Positions 10,960-22,311 of a DNA stretch of 64,000 nucleotides are shown here, piece by piece. Both the position numbers and the translations under genes were made by a program. The notes under the pieces were generated by a model. That model ran no database searches. It saw only the letters and a program-made list of their open reading frames with translations, and was not told the origin of the DNA. Source of the DNA: Rhizomucor pusillus (taxonomy: Eukaryota; Mucoromycota; Mucoromycetes; Mucorales; Lichtheimiaceae). The DNA is taken from NCBI GenBank assembly GCA_900175165.2, contig FWWN02000619.1, positions 64,671 through 128,670 of the forward strand, given 5' to 3'. Within the stretch, counting starts at the first letter, position 1; each line of letters begins with the position of its first letter.

Positions 10960-12562
10960 ATGTACGGCCCACCGCCACCCTTGGGTCTCGTGCGGCCTAG
11001 CAGAAACGAGATGCGCTATCGCCTAAGTATGTATTACTATGGAGAACCGACGGCTGCTCCCACGAGGAATAAACAGTTTGAAATTGACGGTCTTGTGGTC
11101 AGAGGTTGTACAGAATCCTGTCCATGCCCGCTGCTGTGGATTTGGAGAAAAGGATAGACGTCTAGTAGATCCTCCAGCAATCCTACAACTTTTTGAGGAA
11201 ACAGACGACGGCCGAGTAGAACGCGTAACGTGAGTAGACAGCAAAACCAGCGAGCGACAAGGAAGCATTTGTCGTGAGTGTTCCTGGCTTCAGTCGCTTG
11301 CCGATTTTTTCTTATTTTGTATGGATATCATTTTACTCTCAACTTACTCAAATTCGTTCGCTGCTTCCTTGTACCTGTTTTATTACAGCAACGTAGATTC
11401 CACATTGTTCGTCGTGCACTGCGACTTGTACTGTGAAAACAAAAAGGAATCAAGGAGTCTAGTGTGTTTGCCATCAACGGTACCTCCAGAACCCTCTGGG
11501 ATGGAGCAAGGGATTTTCTCGATCAAAGAGCCGAAATACGTGCGTAACTTGACGGGAACATTGACGGCGAATGCGAACCATCTTTTGGACGATAAGAAGC
11601 TGCCAGGGATATTCTTCATCTTCCACGATCTTTCCGTACGCACCGACGGCTGGTTTACTTTGAAATTTATGTTTATGGACTTAGACGCAGGGTAAACGAG
11701 GAGCACAAAAAAATTGGTCGAGATTGTTCTTTGCTGTATTCCAGAATAGGCTTTTTCACTGTTTGTGTCACGCTAGGGAGCCATTCACCATGAGTACAGG
11801 AGTCAAGGCAGAGACCTTTTCGGAACCTTTTCGGGTGTACACAGCCAAGAAGGTTAGACTCAGATAAACTTGCCAACCTCCTCCCACCCACTGCAGCAGC
11901 CACTGCGTGGACAAACTGTTTAGCGTCAATCCATACTAATTCGCTGCTTGTGTAGTTCCCAGGAATGACAGGTTAGCTGCAGATTCTTTCCGGATATATT
12001 GTAGGTTATCCAAGCAGACGTAGAACTCACGCTTTATATATATCTTGTCACCGTGTATCCAGAATCCACACCGTTGTCTAAAGCATTTGCCAAGCAAGGG
12101 ATCAAAATTGTTGTTCGGAGGGAACCCTCATTTTCTCGCGCTAGCGACAAGTATTACAAAATGCTCCTACCAGGCCACACTTTTACAAAACCGAGTCCTT
12201 CATCATCGTCAGCGTCTGCAGCAGCCTCCAATATTTCTTCCGCCACTGGCCCTTCATCTTTCTCCGCCCACCCACCACCATCATCGTCCCCAGCTACGGC
12301 AGTAGCAGAAACTGAAACGTTACCCGCACAGAACTCCTCTTCCTCGAATAACTTTAGCATCCAATCCCTGATGGTTACCAACGACGTGGATCCCGCCATA
12401 TCCACTTTGGTGTCTTCAGCAGCAACGTATTCCTCCACCGCCACAACCAACTCCGGACAATCTCCCTTGCCGTACACGCGAATAGCTATTGCAGATGTGT
12501 TATCCGCTGCACCTGATGACAATGATGACGAGAACGCACCAGCACCGTCGTCATTTTCATGA
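10960..12562 (+). CDS. Velvet-domain transcription regulator
   Basis: Six exons (10960-11026, 11103-11229, 11389-11691, 11777-11852, 11956-11971, 12063-12562) give a 362-residue protein with all phases consistent. The velvet domain fills the first two thirds: YRLKVVQNPVHARCCGFGEK, DRRLVDPPAILQLF, FVVHCDLY, GIFFIFHDLSVRTDGWFTLK, EPFRVYTAKKFPGM, STPLSKAFAKQGIKIVVRRE. Exon 5 is only 16 nt. The C-terminal tail is Ser/Ala/Pro/Thr-rich and looks disordered. Known family role: DNA-binding regulators of development and secondary metabolism that form homo- and heterodimers. Which paralogue type (VelB, VosA, VelC or VeA-like) cannot be decided here. Confidence 0.92.
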
Positions 12563-12936
12563 CATTATCCTATGTTTATCGTCTTGTCTGTTCCCCTCAC
12601 CCAGGTTGCTATTGTTATTATTTTAATTACCTTGTAGAATATATATACATATATCCTTTCGACTTTGTTTATGTTGTGCTTGTATACTACGAAATTATCC
12701 ATTCCTGAAAGTATCTTTCACCCACTCCCTAGTCCGTAATATGTAGGTGTTTGGCGTTTACAATTTTCACACTGTGTTTATCAAATCCTTGCATCTTCTG
12801 TATGGCTTGCTTTCGATATTGATATGCCGTAGCACCGTTCAAATTAGTAGATGAATCGTCGCTCTGTAAATTCAAAAAAATGACCTTAAAATTTCTCGCT
12901 CTTCGCAGGACTTTTACTGCACAACCAGAGAAACTT
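12563..12936. other. intergenic between velvet and Dbp9 genes
   Basis: AT-rich TATATA stretch (about 12640-12655), probably the velvet 3' end. The bases up to 12936 include an open run after a CAG acceptor-like site at 12908, so a 5' UTR intron of the helicase gene is possible. No gene recognised. Confidence 0.45.
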
Positions 12937-15090
12937 ATGAGCGACGATCTCAAGTCCTTCTCTTCATTTGACCTTGATCCACGCCTGTCTCGGGCGATCG
13001 TGCAGCTCAAGTTTACGCAGCCCACCCCCGTGCAAGCCAAGGTCATTCCTGTCGCCTTGGCAGGCAAAGATATCCTGGCCAGAGCTCGCACAGGTAGTGG
13101 CAAGACGGCAGCTTTTGTTATCCCCATTGTTCAAAAGATTCTTCAGTCCGAGCAAGTATGTAACAACACACAACTCGGCAACAGTAGAGCGTTTGTCTGA
13201 CAACCTAATAATATAGTCTTCCTCCAATGATCCCTCGATCAAGGCGCTGATCTTGGTACCTACCCGAGAGCTTGCTGAGCAAGTGACGACCCACGTACGC
13301 AAATTCATCGTCTACGCCAAAAATGATATCAAGGTCGTGAACCTTGCAGGACAAATGTCGCCTCAGCAACAAAGGTAAAAGAGATTTGTTTGCCTCAATA
13401 GCAAATTTGCAATATTGACAAGTTCTTTGCAAATGTAATAGACCACTGCTTGCTGAGAAGCCTGACATTCTTGTATCAACGCCTAGCAGAGCATTGGCAC
13501 ACTTGGAAGCAGGCGTAAGTTTCTTTTTATATAGACAAGATATAAGCCTTTCTTTGATATTAACGCTGCTGCGATGTAGAACATGGTCTTGAAATCGTCG
13601 TTGCAGAACTTGGTCATTGACGAAGCCGATCTGGTGCTTTCCTTTGGTTACGATGAAGATGTGCGCAAAATCCTCACCTTCTTGCCAAAAATGTACCAGA
13701 GCTTCCTCATGTCGGCTACGCTGACCGAGGTAAGAAAGAAAGAGACTGATTATGCAGCTTACTGTGGCAATTAATCGCAAATGTGTCTGGTAGGATATTG
13801 AAAACCTAAAGCAGATGATTCTCAGAAAACCTGTTGTCCTTTCCTTGGAGGATCAGCACGATGAAGCACAATTCCTTACACAATACGTTATAAAGTAAGT
13901 TATCGAGGGGATTTTACAATAGATTTTTGTTCTAAATATCCTTTGATAGATGCAATGAATTCGAAAAATTCCTCTACGCGTTCATCATAATTAAGCTGCG
14001 GCTCATTAACGGCAAAGTACTGCTGTTTGTCAACGATATTGATCGATGCTACAAGTTGAAACTCTTCTTGGAACAGTTTTCGATAAAATCATGCGTTCTC
14101 AATTCCGAACTGCCCCTCAACTCTAGGTGAGTACGACTCGGTAGTTTCCGCTTGTAAGATTATTTCTCTTAACTAGTTATTCAGATATCACATTGTTGAG
14201 GAGTTCAACCGTGGCATTTACCAGTACTTGATCGCATCAGATGAAGCGGATCTTAAAGGAGAAATGGATACGGACGATGAAGACGAAGAGGATGATGCAC
14301 AGAAGCAAGGCAAAAGCAGCAGCGATAACAACAAAAACAAATCCAAGCAAGTGCGCGACAAGGAATACGGCGTATCCCGAGGCATAGACTTTCAGGACGT
14401 TACCGCCGTTATCAACTTTGATTTCCCCAAGTCGGCAAAGTCATATACTCACCGTGTTGGCCGCACAGCCCGCGGTGGCCAACGAGGTATCGCCATGAGC
14501 TTTGTCGTCACCAAAGAGCACATGCACGTGGACAAGGACGTTGTCAAGGACGTGGCACGTGGCCAGGATGTGTGCGACGAGAAAGTGCTCGCTCGCGTCG
14601 AGCGTTTGCAGCACAGTAAGAATGCCCAGTTGAAGCCATATACCTTTGAAAAGAAGAACGTGGAAGGGTTCAAATACCGTGTACAGGATGCATTGCATAC
14701 AGTCAACAAGGCGGCGATCAAGGAAGCACGGATAACAGAAATCAAGCGCGAAATCTTAAACTCGGAGAAGCTCAAGGCGCACTTTGAAGATAAACCCAAG
14801 GATTTGGAGTTTTTGCGGCATGATAAAGCCTTGCAGCCAGCGCGTGTCAAGGAACATTTGAGAAACATTCCGTCTTACTTGATGCCTCGCGTATCTGTTC
14901 CTAGCCGGGCACAAAATAGCAAGTTTAACGGACATGTCCCATTCGAAAACGAAAAGAAGCGGAAAAAGTCTGGCCATAAGGGTCCCGCAAAGGTAACAGA
15001 AGCAACCCATTATATCTACTGCATTTACGCTAACTCTTCATCTAGAAACGGAAAACGGATCCTTTGAAATCTATAAAGAAACATCGCTAA
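12937..15090 (+). CDS. DBP9: DEAD-box RNA helicase Dbp9/DDX56-like
   Basis: Starts [20 protein letters not shown] with the Q-motif [13 protein letters not shown]. Then motif [20 protein letters not shown] (Ia), [14 protein letters not shown] ([17 protein letters not shown]), SAT in [28 protein letters not shown] (V) and [13 protein letters not shown] (VI). An acidic insertion ([15 protein letters not shown]) before motif V and a Lys-rich tail are typical of Dbp9. About six introns; the last joins GPAK to [14 protein letters not shown] and the stop at 15088. I prefer ATG 12937 over 12880, because 12880 is followed by an acceptor-like CGCAG. Known role: 27S pre-rRNA processing in 60S ribosome assembly in the nucleolus. 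Confidence 0.92.
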
Positions 15091-15257
15091 AAGTAACATC
15101 ACGTGTCTCTCTCTCTTTCTTCATAGTCTTTTCAACTTTTGCATTGTATCTCTACCTCTCAATCATTTGTTTCAATGAAGCTCCTAGTCATTTATCCTTA
15201 ATGCGATGCCCAAAAGTGAATAATTCTCCAAATGGTTTCGAGTTACAACATGCTCAT

Positions 15258-17006
15258 TTATTCAGCCTTGGAAACAGCAACTTCATACAAGTATGCACCC
15301 AAGAGTTTGGTACCGTTAATGTAGTTGGAACGGTCAAGCTTTTCGTTGATAGAGTGGGCACCCTAAGCAACGGAGAGTTAGCACCGGCAAACATAGGCAG
15401 AAAAATATCATCGCTGTCAACTTACGTCGTCACCGCGACCCATGGGGAGGAGCAAGACGTTCTTATCAAGAGCGTCCTGGAAAGTCAAAGTGACTGGGAT
15501 GGATCCACCTTCACGAGTCAAGTCGGGCTTGACGTTGAACACCTTTTCGACAGCCTTGGCGGCAGCGACTGGACATCCAGTTAGCGCGCGCATGTCTATT
15601 ATGCCAATTCCAAACAAACATCCATACCATAGTTCCAGTGATCAGGGCTGGAGAGCCAGTGGTTACCAGCGTGGGAGCACTCGATCTTGATAGTGTTCTT
15701 GCTTCCGAGTTTCTGGAACTCCTCGGTTACGTACTTTTGAACGAGTTCAGTGACTTTGGCAGGGTCCATGTCAGGAACGGTACGGATAGAGAACTTGCCA
15801 ACGACCTTGGCGGGCACAACAGTCTTGTCGCCAGGGCTGTAGAAAGCACCCTCAACGCCGTGAAGCGACAAGGATGGGTATCTCCAGCGATGCTGCAAAA
15901 CATCACGCACTTCATCGTGGATATTAATCTTGTTGCCAACAGCTTCGTGTAATTCTCTCATTTCAAAGTGAATGCCGTCATAGGTCTTTTGCTCAGCATC
16001 TATCAAACATGTCTCTTTTAGTATCAAGATAACTAGATTACTACACGACGATATACAGTATTTTTGCCTTACCAGTCATGGGTCGGACCATGTCGTAGAT
16101 ACCAGGGACCAGGATCTTGCCCTGGGGAGTGACAAGCTTGCTCATAATAGCAAACAAATCGGTCATGGGTTCGTGCACGGTACCACCAAAGACACCCGAG
16201 TGAAGATCGCGTGCTGGGCCGCTAATGTGCAAGTGGAAGTAGGATACACCGCGGAGACCATAGGTCAAGCAGGGCTTAGTGGTGCCCAGCCAGTAGTTGT
16301 CCGAGATACACACAGCATCAACGTCGGCAAAGTACTTTTTGGCTTGGTCGTAGATAACGGGTTCCAAGCCCTCGGAACCGGATTCCTCCATACCCTCCAA
16401 GCAGAACTTTAGGTTGACGGGCAGTTCAAGGCCAAGCTTCTGGTGTGCATCCACAACGTTGATCCAACCGAGAATGGGACCCTTATCGTCGGTGGCACCG
16501 CGACCAATCAAGCGGTGCTGCTCATCCTCAACGAGTTCAAAGGGATCGGTGTTCCAACCATCTTGCTTCAATGCCTGAATAAAACATAATCAGTAACCGT
16601 CCTCGTTTTCACGTAGCTGCCATCTATACGCACAGGCTGAACATCATAGTGACCATAGACCAAGACAGTCTTCTTGGAGGGGTCAGTTCCAACAGTTGCC
16701 AACACGATAGGTGGAAGGGGCAACTCGGTGCCTTCGAAATTTTGCTTTCCAGGGTCGACAGTTTGAATGTTGACTGCACCTACAGCCTTGAGCTCCTCTT
16801 GCAGAAACTCGGCCATGCGGAACACATCCTTGCGATGGTTCGGGCTGGCGCTCACACTGGACGAATACACGGTACTCTTAATATTGTCGCCCACACATTC
16901 CCAATCGTGTTTGGCAAAATTACCTTGGAATTGCAACTGCCTTGCGAAGACGTTCAACGAAAGCGTCCTGGTTTTTCTCGACAAATTCCAAAAACTGGTT
17001 GACCAT
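15258..17006 (-). CDS. M20 metallopeptidase, CNDP/Dug1-type Cys-Gly dipeptidase
   Basis: About 480 residues in several exons. The start [20 protein letters not shown] joins [20 protein letters not shown]. Metal-binding motifs are [24 protein letters not shown] (bridging Asp) and [14 protein letters not shown] (catalytic Glu and ligand). Later HSGVFGG and [14 protein letters not shown] (the family normally has other residues around the lid), then [15 protein letters not shown] and the C-terminal GAHS...[16 protein letters not shown] block. Known role: cytosolic zinc/manganese dipeptidase that cleaves Cys-Gly in glutathione turnover. It converges tail-to-tail with Dbp9, 167 bases apart. Confidence 0.92.
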
Positions 17007-17200
17007 GACACAAAGAGGAGCAGTTATGCTGCACTTACAGAAAAAAAGAACTGGTAGCGTGCGAAAAACTCTTCTTTACTTCCCCGCCGCCGCTAGGAAC
17101 ACACGCGTTCTTCTTTCCGCTCGGGAAAACCGAGGCCCCGGAGCAGGCAGCAATGAGACATAAAAAGTGGGAGGTGACACAAGAAAGACTCCAAGAATGT

Positions 17201-20200
17201 TTATTTCAAGCAAATAGGGCAATGTCTCGAGATCCGCAATTTACCGCATTCTCCTTCGATTTCATGCCCACATGGCAACAAAAGCTTGATCTTTTGTATG
17301 CAAACACCACAGCTTTCAAAGCATCGTCGCTGGCATGCATGTTTGCATTCCGGGAATATTCGTTCACACGGTTCTTCGCAACGAACGTCTTCGTGATTGT
17401 ATGCGTGGCATGGTAGTGGACACCTATGTCCACACTCGAGTATTTCTCCACAGTCGCGAGTGCATCCGCCTTCGGGTATAGGAGCAAAATCTACAGGCCA
17501 TTGGACTTCTGTCACTCGGCTGTGTTTCTTGCATTGCAGCTTGAGACGTGTGCCAATCCGTTCGCGAGCATTATCCTCCAAATTGCCAATGATTTCATTC
17601 CAAAGATCGCTGCGTTCACATAACAAGCTTGCATTGCCCAAGATATACATGCCCTAATAAACCATATCGGCACGATAAGTATACATATTCATTGAAGCGT
17701 CATCAATGTTATATTACCTCTTTAGCACGAGACAAACTGACGCAGACACGGTTCGCAACCTTCAAGAAACCGATTTGGCCCTGGGCGTTGCTACGTACAA
17801 GCGAAAGTATAATGATCTTGTTTTCTTCACCCTGATAACCGTCAACGCTGCTGACTTGAATCAGACTTGTATCGAGGAGTGCAGTTCGTTCCTGACGAAG
17901 TTGCCTTTTGATCATCGATCGTTGTCCGGAATACATGGTGATAATCGTAATTTCTTCAGGGCTGTATCCTTGCAAAAGGAGATAGCGCGATAACTTTGCA
18001 GCCATGGCTGCTTCGTGTTCATTGCATTTGGAAGCTGTTTCAGGTACATGGCTCTCTGGTTCGTTGTGACTGAGGAAGAACACAGATTGCTCGACACCTC
18101 GGACTGGAGGACGTTTTGCGGGATCCTTGACATCGTCATGATCTTGCAGTGGTGGGTCGCTGTAGATAGGATCGACAAACATACGAATTTCAGGTCGCAT
18201 ACGACGTTGATGTGATAATCTTGTAAAGGGAATTTCATTCATGACCAAACGTTCGAACAATGATACGTTCAAAAAGTGCTTTTCCGCGAGTGCATGGACA
18301 GCATTTTGAGGACGAAGTTGCTGATGATCACTAGATGCAGACATATCATTCAATGAGACTCTTCACCGACATCACATCTTCCTTGCGACTTACCCAATCA
18401 ATATCAAGTGCTGCAGCGACTTGGTTACTGCGGAAACAATGTGAGCTTCCATCATTTCTGCTGCTTCTTCTACAACCATAATTCGCGGACGTATTTGCTC
18501 CAACAAATCGTGATATTTGGCCTGGATTGGGCTTTAGATATGGCTGCTCTTATACATAGTAACTAGACAGTGTTCACCTACCGCTGCAGTTGATGTCATA
18601 CCAATTACTCGATTCTCCCGACAAGTTCTTGCGTCGCTGAGCATATTGAACCGACGTATCTCCTTGCAAACATTCTCATATCGTTTCATTAATTCTTTGA
18701 GATGCTCTGTATATTCTCTGTTTCGTAGTTCAGCCCACTTTTTGTGAGCCTTCAGTCTAACAGGAAGCGGCCACAGTGTCACATCGTCTTCTTCTTTCAT
18801 CCACCGTTCCAGTACATAGTGTTGAGGCTCGAATACGCTTTCGTCAATCGCATTTTCAAAGAAGTTGAATTCATCAGTGTTGAAAGTTTTTGCAGTCTGG
18901 ATCTTTTTGTAATTGATAATTTTGCGCTCCGTGCCAGCAGGAGCTCGGTTGCCTTCCACCAATCGACTGTACATTGTGCTAACGGTTGGGCTTTCACTCC
19001 ATTGTTTTTTGTACGCGCGACCAATGTTGATAAAAGTGGATTTGTTGCCCCGCAAATCAGGTTCTTCGGCAAAGTTGAGTGTAATTTCACGCAATTCTTC
19101 TTCGTCCGCAAGATCTTCTTCGTCATTTTCGTCTTCGAAGACGAGACCTCGATTTTGCTCCAGCAGATCTTCTTTCATTTCTTCAGTAAAATCATACATC
19201 GGACTCGATCCATCTACGTATTCGATGGCATCGTGCAGCCATATTTCGACAGGATTGATATTCTTTTCTTTTTTTTCGGCCGCATAATTCGTATTGCCTG
19301 TATCCCAGTCGTTCTGGCTACTCTTAGCTTGTCGTTCATTTCGATTGCGAGATTTTCTAGGTGATGGACTTTGCGGTTGAGGACTCGGGGTGCTCGTGAC
19401 CCAATCATCATCGTCATCGTCAAAAGCCGTATATTTTGTCGCTGCTGCTGTGACCTTTGCGCGCTTTTCCTCCATTTCTCCCAGCCGTTTAAGACTATCC
19501 AACTGTCGAGGATTGAGGGCTTTGATTTTGCGTAGGAATTCCAAGTCGACGCAAGGTTCTTCGTACATTTCTCGAAGCATTTCTGTTATAGCTTTCTCCA
19601 CGCCTTTTCGCTGGCCAATAAGTCTGCCAAATCCAGGTTTTCTTTCTTGTTCCTTGCGTAACTCATACAACAGACGATCCTTGAGAATTTCGGATTTCGA
19701 ACGACCACCGACACGAACAATTTTCTCTTCGTGGTTGTAAATATGTTCCAAGAACTGGTCCAACGCTGTAAATAAGATATGTAAGTCTACTTTCATGTTT
19801 CAAGTAAAGACTCTAGCTTTGAATAATTTACCGTGATTCGTTTGGCAAATACAGACAATCGGACCGATGGAATGTGGAAAGTTGTTCAAAAGTACACGCA
19901 TTGCATATGTACCTACGAATGTCTTACCAGTACCAGGTGGACCTATACACTTTGTTTAGCGCCAAGGATATCACACGTAGACGATATCCTCATAGTTTAC
20001 CCTGTACGATAGCGACATTGTTTGACAGTATTGTTTTCAATGCATCCATTTGCGTCGAATCCATTCCAATTTCGTATCTTGGCCAGATCTTCGTAATGTC
20101 AACAGGTTTCGCTTTCTCACTCATGCGACGCTTTCCAGCGGGATACATGGCGATATCATAGTGCCGTTTCACTGCAGCGTAGTGTGGCAATCGCACATTT

Positions 20201-21641
20201 TGCGAGACATCGACTAGGTATTCTGAGAAGGGCAGATCGTCGGATGGAATTGTCTGGAATACGGACAGGATATGACGATAAGCTATTGCAAGCGACATAA
20301 GTAATCATACAACAATGTTGTGATATCTTTACTTGCAACTTACCCTCAAAGTAACCGTCGGTTGCTTCTAACTGTGGTAAATACCGTTTAGTCAAGAGAA
20401 ATATACTCAAAGTAGAAGCTATATGCGTACCATGACATATGTATCTTCTTCGCTAAGCGAGGGATCTCCAAAGCCAAGTGGCGTATTGTCGTTGTCCCGC
20501 TCAAGATGAATATCAATCATGTGTTCGAACCGACTGGATCCTTTCATTGGTTCCTCGCCTCTCATTACGACCGTGGCTATCTTCAAATCCTTTTCAAAAT
20601 TGTCTTTTGATAGTAGGACGAGTGTTCCTTCAATGAGGCGTTTCGACTGTGGCCAGGATACTTTTGCGTAGTATGGAACTCTGAATCCAATCCGGTATAA
20701 AACCTGTCGTGATCCAAAGACAACAGCGTTGAGGCGCACCTGAACTTGTGGTTAGCCATTTCGCTTATCCCAAACACGAGTTTCTGAGCTTTTTTATTAC
20801 ATGCTCATATAAACGGAAATCTCGCGTAGGTGGATTTGGATCGCCTGGCGCTGTGGCAGTAGAAAGATCATTGTCTTTAGCTTTTGCCAGCGTTTTTCGA
20901 TACGATTTGACAGCTTTCTGTAGCGGGATCAAGCAATCTTGTCGCAGCAATTCATAGTGCGTGTACAAATACTGATCGACGTTGTCGTAAGGTCCTTTGA
21001 CGCGGTTGATCGGGATGCCCGGGATAGGCTTCAGTTTTCGACGCTCACTGGGATCCTGATAAATCTCCTGCATGGCTTCACGCTCATCGTTAAAGATATC
21101 CTCAGCGGTAGGGATTACAGGACGGTTGCGAAAAGACTCGTATTCTACGTTTTGAGAAAAGTATGGTTTATCAGGAATGTCCAGATTCAACTGAAAAGTG
21201 GCCGCTGCTTCGTCATCGCCGCCGCCGTCGTGGTGGTGGGTCCTTGTGCTGTATCGAGCTTCTGACTTGGGTTCATATCTAGCGGACTGGACCCATCCGT
21301 CACCGTTGTCGACGTTTGCTGCGTCTTCCCAGCCGCGCTGGGCATCCATGGCCCACTCCATCGACTGATCGATCTGCGGCCGGCCAAAGTCGAACTTCGA
21401 GCGTGTCAGCTGACGAGGAGGCGACGCATAGTCATCCTGCAAGACCATGAAATTGTTCGTTGTTAAGTCCAACCTGGCATTGACTACAGTTGGGCCACTG
21501 CCACCCGAATGGTATAGACTGCACACGAGCCACAAATGTCAAATAACTGATCTTGAGACGGGGTCAAAAGACTTTGCAGCCTTTTCGGATATACCTCGAA
21601 GTTGACCAGCCAGGCGGGCGTCTACCCAGTTCTCTTGACAT
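17201..21641 (-). CDS. NFX1-type zinc-finger SF1 helicase, ZNFX1/Hrr1-like
   Basis: Roughly 1300 residues in about nine exons. The first exon (21641-21595, MSRELGRRPPGWSTS) joins across a 76-base intron to SLYHSGGSGPTVV. The middle matches ZNFX1-type helicases: QMDALKTILSNNVAIVQGPP, Walker A GPPGTGKTFVGTYAMRV (about 19905-19950), CQTNHALDQFLEHI, motif II in the form VVEEAAEMMEAH, HQQLRP, SVDGYQGEE, and SLSRAKEG at the end of the helicase core. The C-terminus carries NFX1 zinc knuckles (CTRDCGEILECGHRCPLPCH, then CEEPCERIFPECKHACQRRC). An acidic/Pro-rich insert (KYTAFDDDDDDWV) lies between Walker A and motif II. Known relatives act in small-RNA pathways: S. pombe Hrr1 in the RNA-directed RNA polymerase complex and animal ZNFX1 in germ granules or RNA sensing. 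A silencing role here is inference. Confidence 0.88.
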
Positions 21642-22311
21642 AGCCTAATGTTCGCAGTAGGGAGGAGAGAGGAGTTGGCGGTGCTCAAAGACCAGCAATG
21701 AATGAAATGCAGACGGTGGATGGGGGCAGACGCAAGGTACAGTTTCTGCGAGATAATCGTCTATGTTGATAATATGTATTTATCACAATTTATCACAAAC
21801 ATAAGATAGTATTTACAGAATGGCAGCTTACTGTGGACTCGTTGTGAGGTAATACCGTTAGATACTGATGTGGTCAAATGCTATCGTCCATTTCTTTACG
21901 GGATGGACAGCTAAACGAAGATAAGCCCGCGCTTTTCCTCTTTTCGGATGAATAGCAATTCACAGCCATTGATCAGTTCTTCCCCATATGGATGATAGAA
22001 TTTCTCACAAATAGTTTATGAAAATAATCAAATATGAAATAAGAATGCATTTTTTATCTTAATGAATACAAAGATGCTATGTATTTTAGTATGGATATTT
22101 TTGGTAGAGCTAGCAAACGAAGGCGAATAATTCACGAGGCAATTTGATCCAGCACAATCCAGCATAATGCTGTTGGTCACGATTTTTTCCTGAACTACCC
22201 TTGACGCGCAAAACTGACACGCATGTTGTAAGGCATTCCGTCGCCCGAATTCGACACAGCTGCTTGTGTGACACAGGATCAATCCTTTTCCATTTTTACT
22301 ACTTGCTTTGA
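21642..22311. promoter_or_regulatory. 670-base divergent region between ZNFX1-like and TPX2-like genes
   Basis: Head-to-head start codons flank this stretch, so it must hold both promoters. The minus ORF at 22028-22357 overlaps the TPX2 first exon and has no family resemblance. No repeat or RNA gene seen. Confidence 0.45.

Noticed and set aside
12729..13127. 132-codon minus ORF opposite the Dbp9 start
   Set aside because: Antisense shadow of the helicase coding region.
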